From Bradyrhizobium sp. 141 (GTDB lineage: Bacteria > Pseudomonadota > Alphaproteobacteria > Rhizobiales > Xanthobacteraceae), in assembly GCF_023074055.1 (NCBI RefSeq), contig NZ_JADPKR010000026.1, positions 62,001 through 126,000 on the forward strand: a DNA stretch of 64,000 nt, read 5' to 3'. Positions 1-7,942 of the stretch are shown piece by piece. Under the pieces are notes generated by a model. That model ran no database searches. It was not told the DNA's origin and worked only from the letters and a program-made list of their open reading frames with translations. The first letter of the stretch is position 1; every line of letters starts with the position of its first letter. The position numbers and the translations under genes were made by a program.

Positions 1-41
1 GGCGTTCCGCGAGCGGCTTCGCGCGGGCTGACAGGCGGCCG

Positions 42-755
42 TTACGGGGCGTTCAAGACCTGCTTGACCAGGGCTTCGCGCAGCGCCGCCAGTTCGCCGC
101 TCGCCTCCATCTGGGCGATCACCTTGCCCACCTTCGGCACCAGATCGCGATGGCGTTCGTGCAGGTAATGGTAGATGTGGATGCGCTCGAGTGGCGGCGA
201 GAGCGGGTAAATCCTGGCCTGCAGATTGAGTTTCCTCACCGCAGCGAGCCCGCTGAAGAGGTCGGTGAACATCACGTCGAAACGGTCGGCGTCGAGCATC
301 TTGACCATGTTGTCGAGGCCAGTGGTCGCGGTAACGCGGTCCATGCCGCGCGTGCCAGCTTCCGAGGAGCCGACGCCACGGACGATGCCGATGCTGTAGT
401 CCCTGATCGAATCCCAGCCGGCGACCTCAAACCGGAGTTTGGTCGCGAACACCGCGGGCTCGATGTAGTTGATCGCCGGTGTGACCTGGACCAGCGTCGG
501 GTAGTCGCGCGAGAGTGTTCCGATCCGCTGGATCTCGCCGTCGACCTCGCCGTTGCTCGACAGCGTGAGTGCACGCTTGCCGGGGACGTCCTCGAATTCC
601 AGCGTAATGTTGAGCTTGGCATAGACAGCCCGCAGCATCTCGCCGCCGACATATTGATCTGGGATGTCGGCGATGCGCGCCAGCCGGATCAAGTCTTGCG
701 CCTGCGCGGGACCGGCTGCGAGCAACGACAGGCAGGCGACGATCAGCCGCCACAT
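42..755 (-). CDS. Periplasmic substrate-binding protein (amino-acid ABC-like fold)
   Basis: The encoded protein is about 237 residues and begins with a clear signal peptide: a charged start, a hydrophobic stretch and an A-Q-A-Q cleavage region near residue 20. After that comes the type-2 periplasmic binding fold seen in amino-acid-binding and mltF-like solute receptors. The ATG at 755 is chosen over the longer frame because an AAGGAGA Shine-Dalgarno sits about 6 bases upstream. No permease or ATPase gene is next to it. It is divergent from the sensor kinase at 1056, so it might act as a periplasmic sensor partner rather than a transporter subunit; that is inference. Fold call is fairly sure, ligand unknown. 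Confidence 0.75.
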   Translation of the reverse strand: MWRLIVACLSLLAAGPAQAQDLIRLARIADIPDQYVGGEMLRAVYAKLNITLEFEDVPGKRALTLSSNGEVDGEIQRIGTLSRDYPTLVQVTPAINYIEPAVFATKLRFEVAGWDSIRDYSIGIVRGVGSSEAGTRGMDRVTATTGLDNMVKMLDADRFDVMFTDLFSGLAAVRKLNLQARIYPLSPPLERIHIYHYLHERHRDLVPKVGKVIAQMEASGELAALREALVKQVLNAP

Positions 756-1055
756 GAGGCGTCTCCTTCGGTCGTGCATTGCTACCATTGGATTCGGACG
801 CCGGCGCGATCTACCGGGAGTTGGCGCCTGCACAGGCCGCACCGATTACCGCTCGCCCGCCATGCGAGCGACTCCGGACACTCACCGATGTCATTCTATC
901 ACGCGCAGTGGTAGTTTGCGCCGGAATCCTGCTGCTGGGCGCAAGACAGGGTGATTGCGCATCGGACGACCAGGCAGGCGTCTCGACTCTTGGACAGCTC
1001 GAGACTGCAAGCTGTGGCCGGTGCAGAGAGCCGCCATTTCCGGGGGGCGTGGTGC
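756..1055. other. Divergent intergenic region
   Basis: These 300 bases separate the leftward binding-protein gene from the rightward sensor kinase and must carry both promoters. I see no convincing -35/-10 pair, no RNA gene and no repeat. A long frame entering the kinase from 951 is probably untranslated leader, because its residues are not conserved-looking. Confidence 0.4.
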
Positions 1056-3461
1056 ATGGCCAACGCAGGTGACGAGGATCCCAAGCGCAGCCGCGTCATC
1101 GCGCCGGCCGCCGCGAAGCCCGATCTGACCGGCATCGGTGCTACGCTTGCGCCCACGATATTCGCATCACTGCTGTCGCGGCTCTTCAACTGGTCGCGCA
1201 GCGGTGTCGGGCCGCGGCTCCTCGCCGCCGTGCTGTTGTTCTCTTCGGTGGTGACGCTGACGCTGACTGCGCTGCAGCTCTATCTCGATTATGATCGCGA
1301 GGTCGGGCTCATCGAGACGCGGCTCGACGAGATCGGCCGCAGCACGACCGGCAGTCTCGGCGAGAGCCTGTGGAATCTCGACCAGAACCAGCTGAAGCTC
1401 CAGCTCGACGGCATCCTCCGGCTGCCCGACATCCGCGCCGCCGAGGTGCACGAGATTGCCGATCGTCCCAATCCGATCCGTCTTGCGATCGGCGAGCCGG
1501 GCACGCGTTCGATCGTGACGCGCGACTATGCCTTGAGCACCACCGTGCAAGGGAACATACGCCAGATCGGCGTGCTCCACGTCGAGGCGACGCTGAGCAA
1601 TGTCTATCAGCAACTGCTGAATCGGGCCCTGGTCATCCTGGCCAGCCAGGCGGCGAAGACATTCCTCGTCTCGCTGTTCATCATCTACATGTTCCATCTC
1701 CTGGTGACGCGGCATCTGGTCGCCATCGCCGAGTTCGTCAGCAAGTACAGCCTGATGCGGCCGCCGCCGCCTTTGCGCCTGGAGCGCCGGCCGCCCTACG
1801 ATGCCGACGAGCTGGACAAGGTGATCGATGCCTTCAACGCGATGTGCGCCAACCTCCAGCGGGCCTATGGCGAGCTGCGCGAGGCCAATGCCAATCTCGA
1901 GCGTGACCTGGCCATCCGTCGGCGCGCCGAAGCGGACGCATGGGCGAGCGAAGAGCGTTTCCGCGACTACGCCGAGACGGCATCCGACTGGTTCTGGGAG
2001 ACCGGGCCGGACCACCGGTTCACCTACATCTCCGACCGGTTGATTGCCTTCGGCATGGATCCGAAAGCGCGGATCGGCACGCGTCGCACCGATACCGCGC
2101 TCGACCGCGATGCCGAGCCCGAGAAATGGCGCGCGCACCTGGCGACGCTGGACCGTCACGAGCCGTTCCGCAAGTTCGAATATCGCGGGCGCGATACCAC
2201 CGGGCGGATGCATCATTTCAGCGTCAACGGCAAGCCGGTCTTCGACGCCGACGGACGCTTCATGGGCTATCGCGGCTCCGCGACCGACCTAACCGCGCAG
2301 CACGAGACCGAGGAGCGGCTGCGTCAATCCCAGAAGATGGACGCGATCGGCCAACTCACCGGCGGCGTCGCGCACGATTTCAACAACGTGCTCACGGTCA
2401 TCACCGGCACCATCGAGATCATCCGGGAGGGGCTTGCGGACAAGCCCGAGCTCTCCGCGATCGCGCAGCTGATCGACGATGCGGCCGCGCGCGGCGCGGA
2501 GATCACCTCGCAGCTCCTGACCTTCGCGCGCCGCCAGCCGCTGGAGCCGCGCGAGATCGACGTCAACGCCCTGGTGGTCGAGACCGCGAAGCTGCTCAAG
2601 CCGATCCTTGGCGAGCACATCGAGATCGAGACGCACCTCGCCGACGATGCCTGGTCTGCGATGGCGGATCCCTCACAGCTGTCCTCCGCGATCGTCAACC
2701 TCGCCGTCAATGCGCGCGACGCGATGCCGGGCGGCGGCAGGCTCACCCTGGAGACCGCGAACCGCGAGCTGGAAGGCACGGGCGGCGACGGTGACGGCGT
2801 GCGCGGCGCCTTCGTGATGGTCGCCGTCAGCGATACCGGTCACGGCATTCCGGCCGACATCCGCGAGCGCGTGTTCGAGCCGTTCTTCACCACCAAGGGC
2901 GTCGGTCGTGGCACAGGACTGGGGCTCAGCATGGTCTACGGCTTTGCCAAGCAGACCGGCGGCATGGTGGCCATCGAGAGCGAGGAGGGGCGCGGCACGG
3001 CGGTGCGGCTGTTCCTGCCGCGGTCGAAGGGCGAGGCGCCGGCCAGGCTGGCGCCGGTCCAGCCGCTCGCCAAGACACGCGGACAGGAGACGATCCTCGT
3101 GGTCGAGGACGATCCGCTGGTGCAGGGCTATGTCATCGCCCAGCTCGGCAGCCTCGGCTATCGCACGCTCGTGGCCGGCGACGGCGCTTCCGCGCTGGCG
3201 CTGGTCGACCAGGGCGCCAAATTCGATCTCCTGTTCACCGATATCATCATGCCCGGCGGCATGAACGGGCGGGAATTGGCCGACGCCGTCCGGCTGCGCC
3301 GGCCGGGCGTGAAAGTGCTCTACACCTCCGGCTACACCGATGACGCCATCGTTCACGAAGGGCATCTGGATCCCGGCGTGGCGTTGCTCGGAAAGCCCTA
3401 CCGGAAGTCGGAGCTGTCACAGAAGATCCGCGAGGTGCTTTCGGGCGAGCCGCCGGCCTGA
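1056..3461 (+). CDS. Hybrid sensor histidine kinase / response regulator
   Basis: Protein of about 801 residues from the ATG at 1056. Membrane segments lie near residues 54-76 and 191-218 and enclose a periplasmic sensor region of roughly 115 residues. A PAS domain follows (about 302-411), then a HisKA region with the phospho-accepting His in the G-G-V-A-H-D-F-N-N motif (about H440). Next are an HATPase domain with G-x-G-L-G-L motifs and a C-terminal receiver domain with the phospho-acceptor Asp near 729 in F-T-D-I-I-M-P. The H-D-F-N-N type kinase with a fused receiver is common in rhizobia. No separate output regulator is adjacent, so the target is unknown. The start is uncertain because the upstream Shine-Dalgarno is weak. 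Confidence 0.85.
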   Translation: MANAGDEDPKRSRVIAPAAAKPDLTGIGATLAPTIFASLLSRLFNWSRSGVGPRLLAAVLLFSSVVTLTLTALQLYLDYDREVGLIETRLDEIGRSTTGSLGESLWNLDQNQLKLQLDGILRLPDIRAAEVHEIADRPNPIRLAIGEPGTRSIVTRDYALSTTVQGNIRQIGVLHVEATLSNVYQQLLNRALVILASQAAKTFLVSLFIIYMFHLLVTRHLVAIAEFVSKYSLMRPPPPLRLERRPPYDADELDKVIDAFNAMCANLQRAYGELREANANLERDLAIRRRAEADAWASEERFRDYAETASDWFWETGPDHRFTYISDRLIAFGMDPKARIGTRRTDTALDRDAEPEKWRAHLATLDRHEPFRKFEYRGRDTTGRMHHFSVNGKPVFDADGRFMGYRGSATDLTAQHETEERLRQSQKMDAIGQLTGGVAHDFNNVLTVITGTIEIIREGLADKPELSAIAQLIDDAAARGAEITSQLLTFARRQPLEPREIDVNALVVETAKLLKPILGEHIEIETHLADDAWSAMADPSQLSSAIVNLAVNARDAMPGGGRLTLETANRELEGTGGDGDGVRGAFVMVAVSDTGHGIPADIRERVFEPFFTTKGVGRGTGLGLSMVYGFAKQTGGMVAIESEEGRGTAVRLFLPRSKGEAPARLAPVQPLAKTRGQETILVVEDDPLVQGYVIAQLGSLGYRTLVAGDGASALALVDQGAKFDLLFTDIIMPGGMNGRELADAVRLRRPGVKVLYTSGYTDDAIVHEGHLDPGVALLGKPYRKSELSQKIREVLSGEPPA

Positions 3462-3476
3462 GCCGTGCGTGCGACG

Positions 3477-3509
3477 AAAAAGGCGCGGCGGGGAGGTCCC
3501 GTCGCGCCC
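3477..3509 (-). terminator. Rho-independent terminator of the 14-codon unit
   Basis: Read on the minus strand this is a GC-rich hairpin (G-G-C-G-C-G arm pairing with C-G-C-G-C-C, extended inward by C-G-G-G/C-C-C-G) followed directly by five T residues. On the plus strand the hairpin also follows the sensor kinase stop at 3461, but there is no T run on that side. It therefore belongs mainly to the leftward small transcript. Confidence 0.75.
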
Positions 3510-3568
3510 GATTCTTGCTCGCTGGTCCAGGGCTGAGAGCGCCCCGATGCCAAGCCTCTATCTAGAGC

Positions 3569-3613
3569 TTAGCGGGCGATCCCAGCGAGGTGACAGCGCT
3601 TGGTAAAAGACAC
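3569..3613 (-). CDS. 14-codon small ORF with perfect Shine-Dalgarno
   Basis: A GTG-initiated ORF of 14 codons reads M-S-F-T-K-R-C-H-L-A-G-I-A-R and ends in TAA. Just upstream is G-A-A-A-G-G-A-G-G-T-G-A-T-C-C, which matches the complement of the 16S rRNA 3' tail over more than ten bases, far longer than an ordinary ribosome-binding site. The ORF sits between a strong predicted sigma-70 promoter (3649-3677) and a terminator (3477-3509), so it looks like a self-contained transcript of about 170 bases. The peptide has one Cys-His pair and no signal or membrane segment. I do not know its function. A ribosome-titrating RNA, a leader peptide or a true microprotein are all possible. Confidence 0.6.
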   Translation of the reverse strand: MSFTKRCHLAGIAR

Positions 3614-3648
3614 TGGATCACCTCCTTTCGTTGGTTTCGGAAGACTTC

Positions 3649-3677
3649 AATATAGTCTGTAGAGCTGCCGCTGTTAA
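3649..3677 (-). promoter_or_regulatory. Predicted sigma-70 promoter for the 14-codon unit
   Basis: On the minus strand TTAACA (3677-3672) and TATATT (3654-3649) are separated by exactly 17 bases, each one mismatch from consensus. This is unusually strong for a high-GC rhizobial genome. Transcription would start near 3642, leaving a leader of about 30 bases that is mostly the Shine-Dalgarno. Confidence 0.65.
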
Positions 3678-3752
3678 GGGGAGGCAAGGTCCGGAAGGAA
3701 CCGGGGCGGTTCGCGGGGCGGGGAAGATGCCGGAAAGCGCCGTCCTCGACAG

Positions 3753-3781
3753 TTGAGACCGCCGCCCGGCCGTGTTAGGGA
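3753..3781 (+). promoter_or_regulatory. Possible promoter of tRNA-Gly
   Basis: TTGAGA at 3753 and TAGGGA at 3776 are 17 bases apart and end about 10 bases before the mature tRNA. The -35 is good and the -10 is poor, so this is only a candidate. Confidence 0.35.
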
Positions 3782-3790
3782 GCCCCTGAC

Positions 3791-3864
3791 GCGGGTGTAG
3801 CTCAATGGTAGAGCAGCAGCCTTCCAAGCTGAATACGAGGGTTCGATTCCCTTCACCCGCTCCA
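3791..3864 (+). tRNA. tRNA-Gly (anticodon TCC)
   Basis: A full cloverleaf of 74 bases with encoded CCA. The acceptor arm G-C-G-G-G-T-G pairs with C-A-C-C-C-G-C, the D arm is G-C-T-C/G-A-G-C, the anticodon loop is C-T-T-C-C-A-A and the T loop has G-G-T-T-C-G-A-T-T-C-C. Anticodon TCC reads GGA/GGG glycine codons. The minus-strand frame through this gene is the familiar false protein made from antisense tRNA-Gly. The next gene downstream is lower in GC, as often seen beside tRNA integration targets. Confidence 0.95.
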
Positions 3865-3889
3865 ATAAAATCATAGACTTAGCCACGGC

Positions 3890-4387
3890 ATGAATCTGTC
3901 TGGTGGCAACTATTTATCTCAAGATTCAAACATGGATGAAGCATCGGATGACGACCGCACGTCAGCGATGGGCCTGCTGACGGACGCCAAAGAGATGCTA
4001 GCAGCAGCAAGGCTGCTGCATGAATCGGATGTTTGGAAGGTACAGCGGCCGACATACTACCTGCTTGGCCACTCGATAGAGGTAGCGCTGAAGTCGTTTC
4101 TGTTGGCGAACGGTATTAGCCACGGCACTCTGAAAAAGAAACTCGGTCACAACCTTTCTAAGACGGCTCGTCGCGTCATCAACTCCAGTTCAAATTCCGT
4201 GTCGCCAGTTGTCGAAGAATACTTGGCTGCCATCGACTTGCTGAATCACTACTACCAAGCGAAAGAACTAGAGTACCGCGTTACAGGCACGAAGACCTTC
4301 CCGGCGAAGGAAACATTGATCGCGTTTCTTGATGCAGTGATCCCGAAAATTGAGCCGATTGCGTACCATGCGCTTCAGTCAAAATGA
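3890..4387 (+). CDS. HEPN-like hypothetical protein
   Basis: A protein of up to 165 residues, all predicted alpha-helical. Its central block (A-A-R-L-L-H-E-S-D followed by Y-Y-L-L-G-H-S-I-E-V-A-L-K-S-F-L-L) resembles HEPN-domain proteins, whose helices pack around such an H-x2-E-x3-K-x-L-L pattern. I do not see the R-x4-6-H ribonuclease motif clearly, so catalytic activity is doubtful. Base composition is well below its neighbours and the gene starts 25 bases after tRNA-Gly, which suggests acquisition by transfer. There is no nucleotidyltransferase (MNT) partner next to it, so it is not an obvious HEPN/MNT toxin-antitoxin pair. The start is uncertain; an internal ATG at 3932 is an alternative and neither has a clear ribosome-binding site. 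Confidence 0.55.
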   Translation: MNLSGGNYLSQDSNMDEASDDDRTSAMGLLTDAKEMLAAARLLHESDVWKVQRPTYYLLGHSIEVALKSFLLANGISHGTLKKKLGHNLSKTARRVINSSSNSVSPVVEEYLAAIDLLNHYYQAKELEYRVTGTKTFPAKETLIAFLDAVIPKIEPIAYHALQSK

Positions 4388-4518
4388 AACGACCCGTTCA
4401 TTCCACATATCCTGCCAGCAGTTGTTCGACTTCCTGATGTTGTTGGCCAGCGGTTTCACTTCAAGTATTTGCCGGCGCGTATATCCGCACGCTTCGAAGT
4501 CGCCGAACGGATCGAAGG

Positions 4519-4839
4519 TCACGGCCTGACTTCACGCAAATAGGCCGCCTGAAGCTGGATCATTTCCGGGCGTGTAATTCGTTCCGCTCGCACCAACCCA
4601 ATGAGCAACAGCTCAATCTCGTCCAGCTCGACCGGATCCCCGGCCAGGCGCGAGATATGATGTGCCAAGCGGTCGTTCGGGCCCTCGGAATAGGACACGC
4701 GGAACGTCCGGGCGAGTGTCCGGATGTGCTCTGCGGTCGAAGAGGCGGTCACCTTATCCACATCAATAATATAGCACTTTTTGACTGAGGTTCCAGAGCG
4801 CCGTTTCGTGGTAGCCACCTCTTCACCCGCTACAATCAT
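4519..4839 (-). CDS. Hypothetical protein, about 106 residues
   Basis: I do not recognise this protein. It is soluble-looking, with a basic N-terminus and a leucine-rich acidic C-terminal half (D-P-V-E-L-D-E-I-E-L-L-L-I-G-L). The sequence is plausible for a small helical protein. ATG at 4839 is taken as start; a TTG at 4851 and a downstream GTG are alternatives. It lies in the lower-GC patch after tRNA-Gly and faces the HEPN-like gene tail to tail, with 131 featureless bases between them. It could be a remnant of an accessory insertion. Confidence 0.4.
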   Translation of the reverse strand: MIVAGEEVATTKRRSGTSVKKCYIIDVDKVTASSTAEHIRTLARTFRVSYSEGPNDRLAHHISRLAGDPVELDEIELLLIGLVRAERITRPEMIQLQAAYLREVRP

Positions 4840-4882
4840 CAACCCCAGCAAGCCTGATCCAGGTCAATGTCTCGCGCGCCGG

Positions 4883-5227
4883 ATGGTCGATCCGTTGGTC
4901 GCAACTTCGGGAAGACCACGACATGACCGACAAGCCGATCGATTGGACGCCGGACCTTTCCTTGCCGACCTCCTAATCCACCGTCCAGCACTTCACCGCA
5001 ATGCCGGCGGCGATCGTCTGGTGATCGATACCGCCCCTTGGGGCGAGGCTGACCTCGCGGTCAACGGTCGGTCGGTTGCTCACATCGAGACGGCACCGAG
5101 CGCCGGGGATGCGTTCCGAACGCTCGAGGCGATCGCGGAAGATTTCGAGGCCAGCAGGGATGCGCGCCAGGATCAGGCGATCGAGGATGACGAGGTCCGC
5201 CAAAGGCTGGGTCTGCCGCGCCGCTAG
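4883..5227 (+). pseudogene. Doubtful acidic ORF, possible gene remnant
   Basis: The last 70 codons of this frame (from about 5020) have normal high third-position GC and a sensible acidic, helical composition, ending R-L-G-L-P-R-R. The upstream part reads like noncoding DNA. Near 4923 another frame offers a natural-looking start (M-T-D-K-P-I-D-W-T-P-D-L) that stops after 17 codons. One reading is a single gene broken by a frameshift around 4970-5020. The opposite strand also has an open frame here (4973-5203), so the call is weak. Confidence 0.22.
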
Positions 5228-5288
5228 GAACCATCACTGCGAGCACGAGTTGGCCGGTCGGGCAGGGCGAGAGTCCACGAGGCCGACC

Positions 5289-5741
5289 GTGCAAGACGAC
5301 GTGCGCGTGCGCACCACCGCGCAGATCGCGGGTCATCCCATTCATCCGATGCTGGTGCCGATACCGATCGCGTGCTTTGTCGGGGCGCTGCTGACCGACA
5401 TCGCCTATGTCGCCAGCGCCGAGATCATGTGGGCGAATTTTTCCGCCTGGCTGCTGCTGGTCGGCGTTGTCTTCGGCGTGCTGGCGGCGATCGCGGGCCT
5501 GACGGATTTCCTCGGCAACCGGCTGGTGCGGGCGCAGACGCCGGCCTGGCCGCATCTGATCGGAAATGCCGTGGTGCTGGTCCTCGCGACTGTCAACGCG
5601 CTGATCCATACCCGCGATGCCTGGACCTCGGTGTGGCCGACAGGGCTCGTTCTGTCCGTGGTCACGGTGCTCATCCTGCCCGTCACCGGCTGGCTCGGCT
5701 GGGCCATGGTCTATCGCCACGGCGTGGGAGTTGCGCGATGA
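5289..5741 (+). CDS. DUF2231-type integral membrane protein
   Basis: About 150 residues from the GTG at 5289, which has GAGG six bases upstream. It begins with a short soluble stretch carrying G-H-P-I-H-P-M-L, the characteristic N-terminal signature of the DUF2231 family. Four hydrophobic segments follow and fill the rest. Function in the family is unknown, though members are often encoded beside haem- or PQQ-linked dehydrogenases. The stop codon overlaps the next start (ATGA), so it is translationally coupled to the sugar dehydrogenase at 5738 and may help anchor or serve that enzyme; that link is inference from position. Confidence 0.75.
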   Translation: MQDDVRVRTTAQIAGHPIHPMLVPIPIACFVGALLTDIAYVASAEIMWANFSAWLLLVGVVFGVLAAIAGLTDFLGNRLVRAQTPAWPHLIGNAVVLVLATVNALIHTRDAWTSVWPTGLVLSVVTVLILPVTGWLGWAMVYRHGVGVAR

Positions 5742-7075
5742 CGTTCCCAATTGTCCGCGCGCTGTTGTGCTCTTCGCTGCTGTGTCTTGCCGGCTGCAAT
5801 GACGGCAGCGGCGATCCGAACGCGCAAGTGGGCGCCAACCCTGTTCTCCCCGACATCCAGCAATATCTGCTGCCGCCGGTCCACATCGCCCGCATCGTCG
5901 GCTGGAGAAAGGACGAGACGCCGACCGTTGCACAGGGCCTGCAGGTCAAGGCCTTCGCCGCCGGCCTGCAGCATCCGCGTTTCCTCTACGTGCTTCCCAA
6001 TGGCGACGTGCTGGTGGTGGAATCCAAGGCGCCGAAGGGGGGCGCGATCAAGCGGCCCAAGGAGATCGTCATGGGATATATTGAGTCCTGGGCGACATCA
6101 GGCGGCGACGACACCGGGCCGGGTAACCGCATCACGCTGCTGCGCGACGGCAATGGCGACGGCGTGCCGGAGACGCAAAGCGTCTTCCTCGACCATCTCA
6201 ACTCGCCGTTCGGAGTCGCGCTGGTCGGCAACGATCTCTACGTCGCCAACACCGACGCCATCGTCAAATATCCTTACACCGAAGGTGATACCAAGATCAC
6301 CTCGCAGGGAATGGTGCTGACGCCGCTGCCGGGCGGGCCGATCAACCATCACTGGACCAAGAGCCTGGTCGCCAGTCCCGACGGCTCGAAGCTCTATGCC
6401 GGCGTCGGCTCCAACAGCAACATCACCGAGAACGGCATGGAGGCCGAGCACAACCGCGCCGCGATCCTCGAGGTTGACCGCGCAAGCGGCCGCTGGCGCG
6501 TGTTCGCAAGCGGCCTGCGCAATCCCAACGGGCTGAGCTTCGAGCCGCAGACCGGCGCGCTGTGGGCGGTGGTGAACGAGCGCGACGAGCTCGGCCCAGA
6601 TCTCGTCCCCGACTACATGACCTCGGTGAAGGACGGCGGCTGCTACGGCTGGCCCTACAGCTATTACGGCCAGCACGTCGATCCCCGCGTCAAGCCGCAG
6701 CGGCCGGATCTCGTCGCCAAGGCGATCGTGCCGGATTATGCCCTGAGCTCGCATGTCGCACCGCTTGGGATGGCTTTCAACACCGGCTCCGGTCTGCCGG
6801 CCGCTTATCGCGGCGGCGCCTTCGTCGGCGAGCACGGCAGCTGGAACAGGCAGGTGCTCAACGGCTACAAGGTCGTGTTCGTGCCGTTCACGGACGGCAA
6901 GCCGAGCGGACCGGCGCAGGACGTCGTGACGGGCTTCCTGAACGGCGACAACAAGGCGCGTGGCCGTCCCGTCGGCGTCGCCATCGACAAGTCCGGCGCC
7001 TTGCTGGTCGCAGACGATGTCGGCAACACGGTGTGGCGGGTGAGCGCGACCCATCCGCAGCTGACGCAACGTTAA
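5738..7075 (+). CDS. PQQ-dependent sugar (sorbosone-type) dehydrogenase, lipoprotein
   Basis: 445 residues with a lipoprotein signal: hydrophobic core then L-A-G-C, giving acylated Cys20. The mature part is a beta-propeller of the soluble glucose / L-sorbosone dehydrogenase family, with repeated [18 protein letters not shown] and [11 protein letters not shown] motifs and a G-E-H-G-S-W-N motif near the end. Family members oxidise sugars or aldoses in the periplasm using PQQ. The ATG overlaps the stop of the DUF2231 gene, placing both in one operon. No pqq biosynthesis genes are in the window. Substrate cannot be read from the sequence. Confidence 0.85.
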   Translation: MTFPIVRALLCSSLLCLAGCNDGSGDPNAQVGANPVLPDIQQYLLPPVHIARIVGWRKDETPTVAQGLQVKAFAAGLQHPRFLYVLPNGDVLVVESKAPKGGAIKRPKEIVMGYIESWATSGGDDTGPGNRITLLRDGNGDGVPETQSVFLDHLNSPFGVALVGNDLYVANTDAIVKYPYTEGDTKITSQGMVLTPLPGGPINHHWTKSLVASPDGSKLYAGVGSNSNITENGMEAEHNRAAILEVDRASGRWRVFASGLRNPNGLSFEPQTGALWAVVNERDELGPDLVPDYMTSVKDGGCYGWPYSYYGQHVDPRVKPQRPDLVAKAIVPDYALSSHVAPLGMAFNTGSGLPAAYRGGAFVGEHGSWNRQVLNGYKVVFVPFTDGKPSGPAQDVVTGFLNGDNKARGRPVGVAIDKSGALLVADDVGNTVWRVSATHPQLTQR

Positions 7076-7133
7076 GCCCGCCGGCGCGTTATCAGGCAGA
7101 CGTTCCTTTGAAAGCCAAGCCAGGAGTTGGACA

Positions 7134-7337
7134 ATGGGCCTTGCTCAATATGCCATCGTGCCCGTGCAGGACGAATGGGGCGTGCTGCACGACGGCGACG
7201 TCAGGAGCAAATACGCCACCAAGGAAGCCGCATTCGAATCGGCGGTCGCCGCAGCATCGCTCGCGCTTCGTGAGGGGCATGAAGTCCATGTCAGTGTGCC
7301 CGGCCGCGAAGCCGGCGACAACGCGCTGGGTGTGTAG
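7134..7337 (+). CDS. Small hypothetical protein (67 aa)
   Basis: Starts at an ATG preceded by C-A-G-G-A-G at good spacing. The composition (a beta-rich first half followed by an alanine-rich helix, K-E-A-A-F-E-S-A-V-A-A-A) looks like the small DUF2188-type proteins with a strand-strand-helix layout, but I cannot confirm the family. Only 58 bases follow the sugar dehydrogenase, so it may share that transcript. Function unknown. Confidence 0.65.
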   Translation: MGLAQYAIVPVQDEWGVLHDGDVRSKYATKEAAFESAVAAASLALREGHEVHVSVPGREAGDNALGV

Positions 7338-7377
7338 AGCGCCTGGCGCGGAACGGCATTCGAAAAAGGAGGCCACA

Positions 7378-7548
7378 ATGACCAAGCCCCGTGAGCCGAA
7401 CGGCGTCGAGCCATCCCGCTCCGAGGACGACATCCAGCGCGAGCAGCTGGGTCCGCGCGGGGTCCCCGGTGCGCCTGACCCTGCCAAGATGACGCCGCAA
7501 CGCGACAAGAAGACGCCGAAGCACGTCGATCCCGGCCATACGGCCTGA
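7378..7548 (+). CDS. Small hydrophilic hypothetical protein (56 aa)
   Basis: Begins 40 bases after the previous small gene with an excellent A-A-A-A-A-G-G-A-G-G ribosome-binding site. The protein is proline-, lysine- and acid-rich with no hydrophobic core, hence probably disordered (for example D-K-K-T-P-K-H-V-D-P-G). Such short disordered proteins are frequent in rhizobia, often stress-related, but no function can be assigned from sequence. Confidence 0.6.
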   Translation: MTKPREPNGVEPSRSEDDIQREQLGPRGVPGAPDPAKMTPQRDKKTPKHVDPGHTA

Positions 7549-7942
7549 GCCGGTTCTCCGCCATCAGCGAGCGGATGCGCAATTGATCCGCGGAAGCAGT
7601 GCCCGGCCCAGCTCTATCGCCTCAAGAAGAGCAAGGAGCCCGTGTATTTCGTGCGGACGCTCAATCCGCCGGAGTGAGCCCGCGCAGCTTCGTATCTGTT
7701 GCGGGTTACGGGCCTAGTCGCCGCGGGGTCCGAGTACTCCATAACATCATGTTAGGTTTATCGCCTAACTGGGTAATTGTGTTAGCCCGGCGAAAGCCTA
7801 TTGTCGTCCTCACTCAAGACATCGACCGGCAGTGCCAAGCGCTCGCGGAGCTCCGCAGAGCGTCCGGGAATTGCTGTCCAATTGTCCAGCGAAGCCCGCC
7901 AACGGGACGTCAACAAACAAACAGATCGGGAGGAATTTTCTG
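7549..7942. other. Intergenic region with operator-like repeats and an ORF fragment
   Basis: This 394-base gap holds the repeated dyads described at 7742-7784 and, before them (7591-7677), a short frame ending in K-K-S-K-E-P-V-Y-F-V-R-T-L-N-P-P-E with no proper start. That frame could be the tail of a decayed gene. No RNA gene is visible. Confidence 0.4.
7742..7784. promoter_or_regulatory. Tandem TAAC/GTTA dyads, possible operator
   Basis: TAAC-N5-GTTA (7742-7754) is followed by TAAC-N11-GTTA (7766-7784). The middle part forms a hairpin-capable GTTAGG/CCTAAC pair (7751-7769). Four half-sites in 43 AT-richer bases, about 160 bases before the MHS transporter gene, resemble a binding site for a dimeric repressor. 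No regulator gene is adjacent. Confidence 0.35.

Noticed and set aside
3611..3630. Sequence matching the 3' end of 16S rRNA on the plus strand
   Set aside because: Only about 18 bases match, and the opposite strand explains it fully as a perfect Shine-Dalgarno before the 14-codon ORF; no other rRNA sequence is near.
3687..3700. AGGTCCGGAAGGAA, as in the conserved SRP RNA loop
   Set aside because: The flanking helix and the matching AGCAGCC side of the SRP loop are missing, so no 4.5S RNA can be folded.
3674..3886. Minus-strand protein across tRNA-Gly
   Set aside because: It is the well-known false translation of antisense tRNA-Gly.
7591..7677. Short frame ending R-T-L-N-P-P-E
   Set aside because: No start codon or ribosome-binding site; at most a remnant.
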